Shown here piece after piece: positions 32,515 to 34,588 of a stretch of 34,588 nt of DNA. Position 1 is the first letter of the stretch; every line of letters starts with the position of its first letter. The DNA is taken from assembly GCA_024695285.1 (NCBI GenBank), contig JAILIM010000065.1, forward strand, positions 1 through 34,588, given 5' to 3'. The translations under genes were made by a program, and so were the position numbers. This DNA comes from Bacteroidales bacterium. Lineage in GTDB: Bacteria; Bacteroidota; Bacteroidia; Bacteroidales; UBA932. Below the pieces are notes generated by a model. It made no database searches. It worked only from the letters and a program-made list of their open reading frames with translations, and was not told where the DNA came from.

Positions 32515-34588
32515 TTAGAATTCCATCTTGACACCGGCCGCAACTGTCCTGAAGAGAGGATAGGTCGTGACTCCGGAATTGTAGTTTTCAGGATCGACGT
32601 ACTTGACCCCGGTCAGGGTTAGCAGGTTGGCTCCGCGGAGCGAGAACTTCACGTTCTTGACAACTTTGGCGTTCTTCGGCACCAGAGTGTAGGCCAGTTC
32701 GACGGTCTGTATCTTGAAGAACGAACCGTCCCTGAGCCAGAAGTCGGAAGCGACGAAGTTGTTGGCGGATTTGTCGTAGCCCAGCCTGGGATAATCCCCG
32801 CCGATGTTGTCGCGCACGAAAGCGGAATAGTTGCCGTCGCCCCAGCCGTTCCAGAAGTACTCGTTGGTCAGGGGAATGTCGTAGAACGCGCATCCGGTAC
32901 CGACCATGAAGAGGCTCCAGGCCTTGTAGCGCAGGTCGAAATTGACGCTGTAGCGAAGCAGAGGAGAAGTGTTGCCGACAATGATACGGTCGTTCTCGTC
33001 TATCTTGCCGTCGTTGTTCTGGTCCTTGTACTTAAGGTCTCCCACGCGGGTGTCGGGGACATAGAGCGGGCTGGACGCTATCTCCTCCTCGCTCTTGAAC
33101 TTGCCTATGCACTCGAAGCCGCGGTAGGAGCCGTGCCTCGTGCCCGTGACCCTCTGCCAGTCGTAGATGTAGTAGTCATTGGCATATTTGGCATAGACAT
33201 TGGCCCACGACATCAGGTCGGCAGTCGCGATGAATTTCCAGTCGCCCGACTTCAGGGTGTAGCGGGCAAGGAAATCGATGCCGGCGGAGACATTCTCATT
33301 GTAGTTGCTGTAGACCGAAACGTTGGTAAGGCCGGTCATGGCAGAGAACTCAGTGGACGTGTCGGTGAAGAGGTCCTTGTGGCTCGTATAGTAAAGGTTG
33401 ACACCGAGGTCGAGGCAGCCCAGGAGCCTTGCGTCTATCTTGAAGTCCGCCTGGAAGAAAGTGGGCCATTTCAGGGAATGGTTGGCGAGGCGGTTGATAG
33501 TCGTGGTCTTGGAATCCCTCTTGTCGGAGCCGAACCACTGGTAGGCGGTGGCCGGGCCGAAATAGTCGCCCGAAGCGCTCACGTAGGAAGCCCTGTAGAG
33601 GTATTTGGAGCCGAAGATGTCGTCGTCTCCGATGTTGCCTACATCCGCGCTGATCTTGAGCCTGTCGAGCCAGGAAGAGTCTTTCAGGAAGTCTTCTTCG
33701 CTTGCCAGCCAGCCCACGGCTACGGCCGGGAAGAACGCATACCGGTTGGCGGCCACGAACCTTCCGCTGCCGGCGTACTGGCCCACCAGTTCGGCAAAAT
33801 ACTTACCCCTGTAAGAATAGTTCGCGTTCACGACTGCATAAGCCTGGCGCTCATAGTAGCTGTTGTTCGCATTGCTGCCGTCGCTGAGGTAGAACAGCGC
33901 CCCGGCGGCCACTTTGTGGTCGTCCGAAGCCCAGTCCCAGCTGAGGCGCTCGTAGAAACTCAGGTTGTTGTACGTGAACGTGTCCTTTGAACTCTTGCTC
34001 GCCTGCTTGGTGCCCACGTGGGTGGAAATTTCGGCGATATCCGTCTCGGGACTCCAGTAGTAGGCGATATAGTCGTTGGACTTGCCCACCTTCTGGTAGT
34101 ACTCGCTGTCGAAATCCACGAGAGTGCGGCTCTTCAGCCCCTTCAGCAGCCAGCCCATGTCGAAGTCGATGGCCGCGTTGAACATTCCGCTGCGGTAGCG
34201 GGACGTATAGAAGCCTCCGTCCACCAGCTGCGCATAAGGGTTGGTAGTGAACGCACGCGAGACGGTGTAGATGGTGTTGCCTGCGGAAACGCCGTCAAGC
34301 TCGGAATCATTGGTGGAGATACCGACCGCAACGGGGAAAGCGTTGGCGGGGACGGAACGGAAGCCCGTGAGGGAGCCGCAGTTGCCCCTGCGGAAACCGG
34401 TCATGCCGTTGAAGGTCACGGTGCCGGTAATCCATTTGCCTATCTTCGCGGTCACCGCGGAGGATACGCTCAGCTTGCTGTAGTCGTTCTCCGGACCGGC
34501 ATAGTAGATGTCGTCGCTGCGGTAGCCGTTCAGGGAGACATTGTACTTGACGATGTTGGAACCACCGGACAAGTCGAACGAGAAGTTC
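32515..34588 (-). CDS. susC: SusC-type TonB-dependent outer-membrane transporter, C-terminal part (cut by window edge)
   Basis: The last 690 residues of a SusC/RagA family TonB-dependent transporter; the frame is open to the right edge, so the signal peptide, CTD, TonB box, plug and first strands are missing. The visible part begins in the barrel with NFSFDLSGGSNIVKYNVSLN and continues with alternating strands, many Tyr/Trp girdle residues, YAFFPAVAVGWLASEEDFLK, VGDLKYKDQNNDGKIDENDR and IVGNTSPLLRYSVNFDLRYK, all typical of SusC barrels. It ends in the aromatic C-terminal residue of outer-membrane barrels (VKMEF). With SusD it imports the oligosaccharides from the PUL's target glycan. The susC/susD symbols mark the families, not starch specificity. 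Confidence 0.95.
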   Translation of the reverse strand, partial: NFSFDLSGGSNIVKYNVSLNGYRSDDIYYAGPENDYSKLSVSSAVTAKIGKWITGTVTFNGMTGFRRGNCGSLTGFRSVPANAFPVAVGISTNDSELDGVSAGNTIYTVSRAFTTNPYAQLVDGGFYTSRYRSGMFNAAIDFDMGWLLKGLKSRTLVDFDSEYYQKVGKSNDYIAYYWSPETDIAEISTHVGTKQASKSSKDTFTYNNLSFYERLSWDWASDDHKVAAGALFYLSDGSNANNSYYERQAYAVVNANYSYRGKYFAELVGQYAGSGRFVAANRYAFFPAVAVGWLASEEDFLKDSSWLDRLKISADVGNIGDDDIFGSKYLYRASYVSASGDYFGPATAYQWFGSDKRDSKTTTINRLANHSLKWPTFFQADFKIDARLLGCLDLGVNLYYTSHKDLFTDTSTEFSAMTGLTNVSVYSNYNENVSAGIDFLARYTLKSGDWKFIATADLMSWANVYAKYANDYYIYDWQRVTGTRHGSYRGFECIGKFKSEEEIASSPLYVPDTRVGDLKYKDQNNDGKIDENDRIIVGNTSPLLRYSVNFDLRYKAWSLFMVGTGCAFYDIPLTNEYFWNGWGDGNYSAFVRDNIGGDYPRLGYDKSANNFVASDFWLRDGSFFKIQTVELAYTLVPKNAKVVKNVKFSLRGANLLTLTGVKYVDPENYNSGVTTYPLFRTVAAGVKMEF

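Overview
The window is a GC-rich chromosomal stretch from a member of the Bacteroidales (Bacteroidota). The evidence is a SusC/SusD-type polysaccharide utilization locus (PUL), BACON, Big2 and FISUMP-type surface lipoproteins, a DUF1735 lipoprotein, a DUF4783 protein, the Bacteroides-type glycogen gene set, and repeated promoter boxes of the Bacteroidota form TAnnTTTG. A GC-rich gut or rumen lineage (Rikenellaceae or an uncultured relative) is my guess; the sequence does not settle the genus. All genes but one lie on the minus strand, so each block reads from right to left.

Right edge to left edge. (1) 34588-26752 is the downstream part of a PUL: susC (5' end outside the window), susD, a DUF1735 surface glycan-binding lipoprotein, a BNR_4 beta-propeller protein related to lyases and glycosidases, and a triple-BACON lipoprotein, closed by a strong hairpin at 26681-26714. 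(2) 26189-26620 holds the only plus-strand gene, a small secreted DUF4783 protein with its own terminator. (3) 26136-22188 is rlmH overlapping a 1161-residue orphan NtrY-like sensor kinase. (4) 22129-18092 is a tightly packed operon of engB, prs, a small membrane protein, der and a secreted alpha/beta hydrolase. (5) 18125-16467 is a repeat-rich island: a G-rich 63-bp minisatellite, a REP-associated tyrosine transposase (RAYT) between two 115-bp repeats that each carry two hairpins, and three 23-bp tandem repeats. (6) 16444-5222 is xseA, xseB and a glycogen cluster (branching enzyme, GH133-type debranching enzyme, glycogen synthase-like GT, GH57 enzyme, alpha-glucan phosphorylase), ending in ribF. 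Most junctions overlap by 4-10 bases, and there is an internal promoter before the phosphorylase. (7) 5176-765 is a two-gene surface lipoprotein operon (Big2/FISUMP protein and a fimbrillin-like protein with a PA domain), ending in a widespread intergenic repeat and a terminator. (8) 639-1 is the 5' part of alaS.

The glycogen genes form a storage and mobilisation module: GT and branching enzyme build the polymer, while phosphorylase, debranching enzyme and GH57 take it apart. No ADP-glucose pyrophosphorylase gene is present here. The most unusual part is the 16.4-18.1 kb island, where a RAYT sits between its likely REP substrates next to two other repeat families. A second theme is that several predicted promoters end only a few bases before the start codon, which suggests leaderless or nearly leaderless mRNAs.
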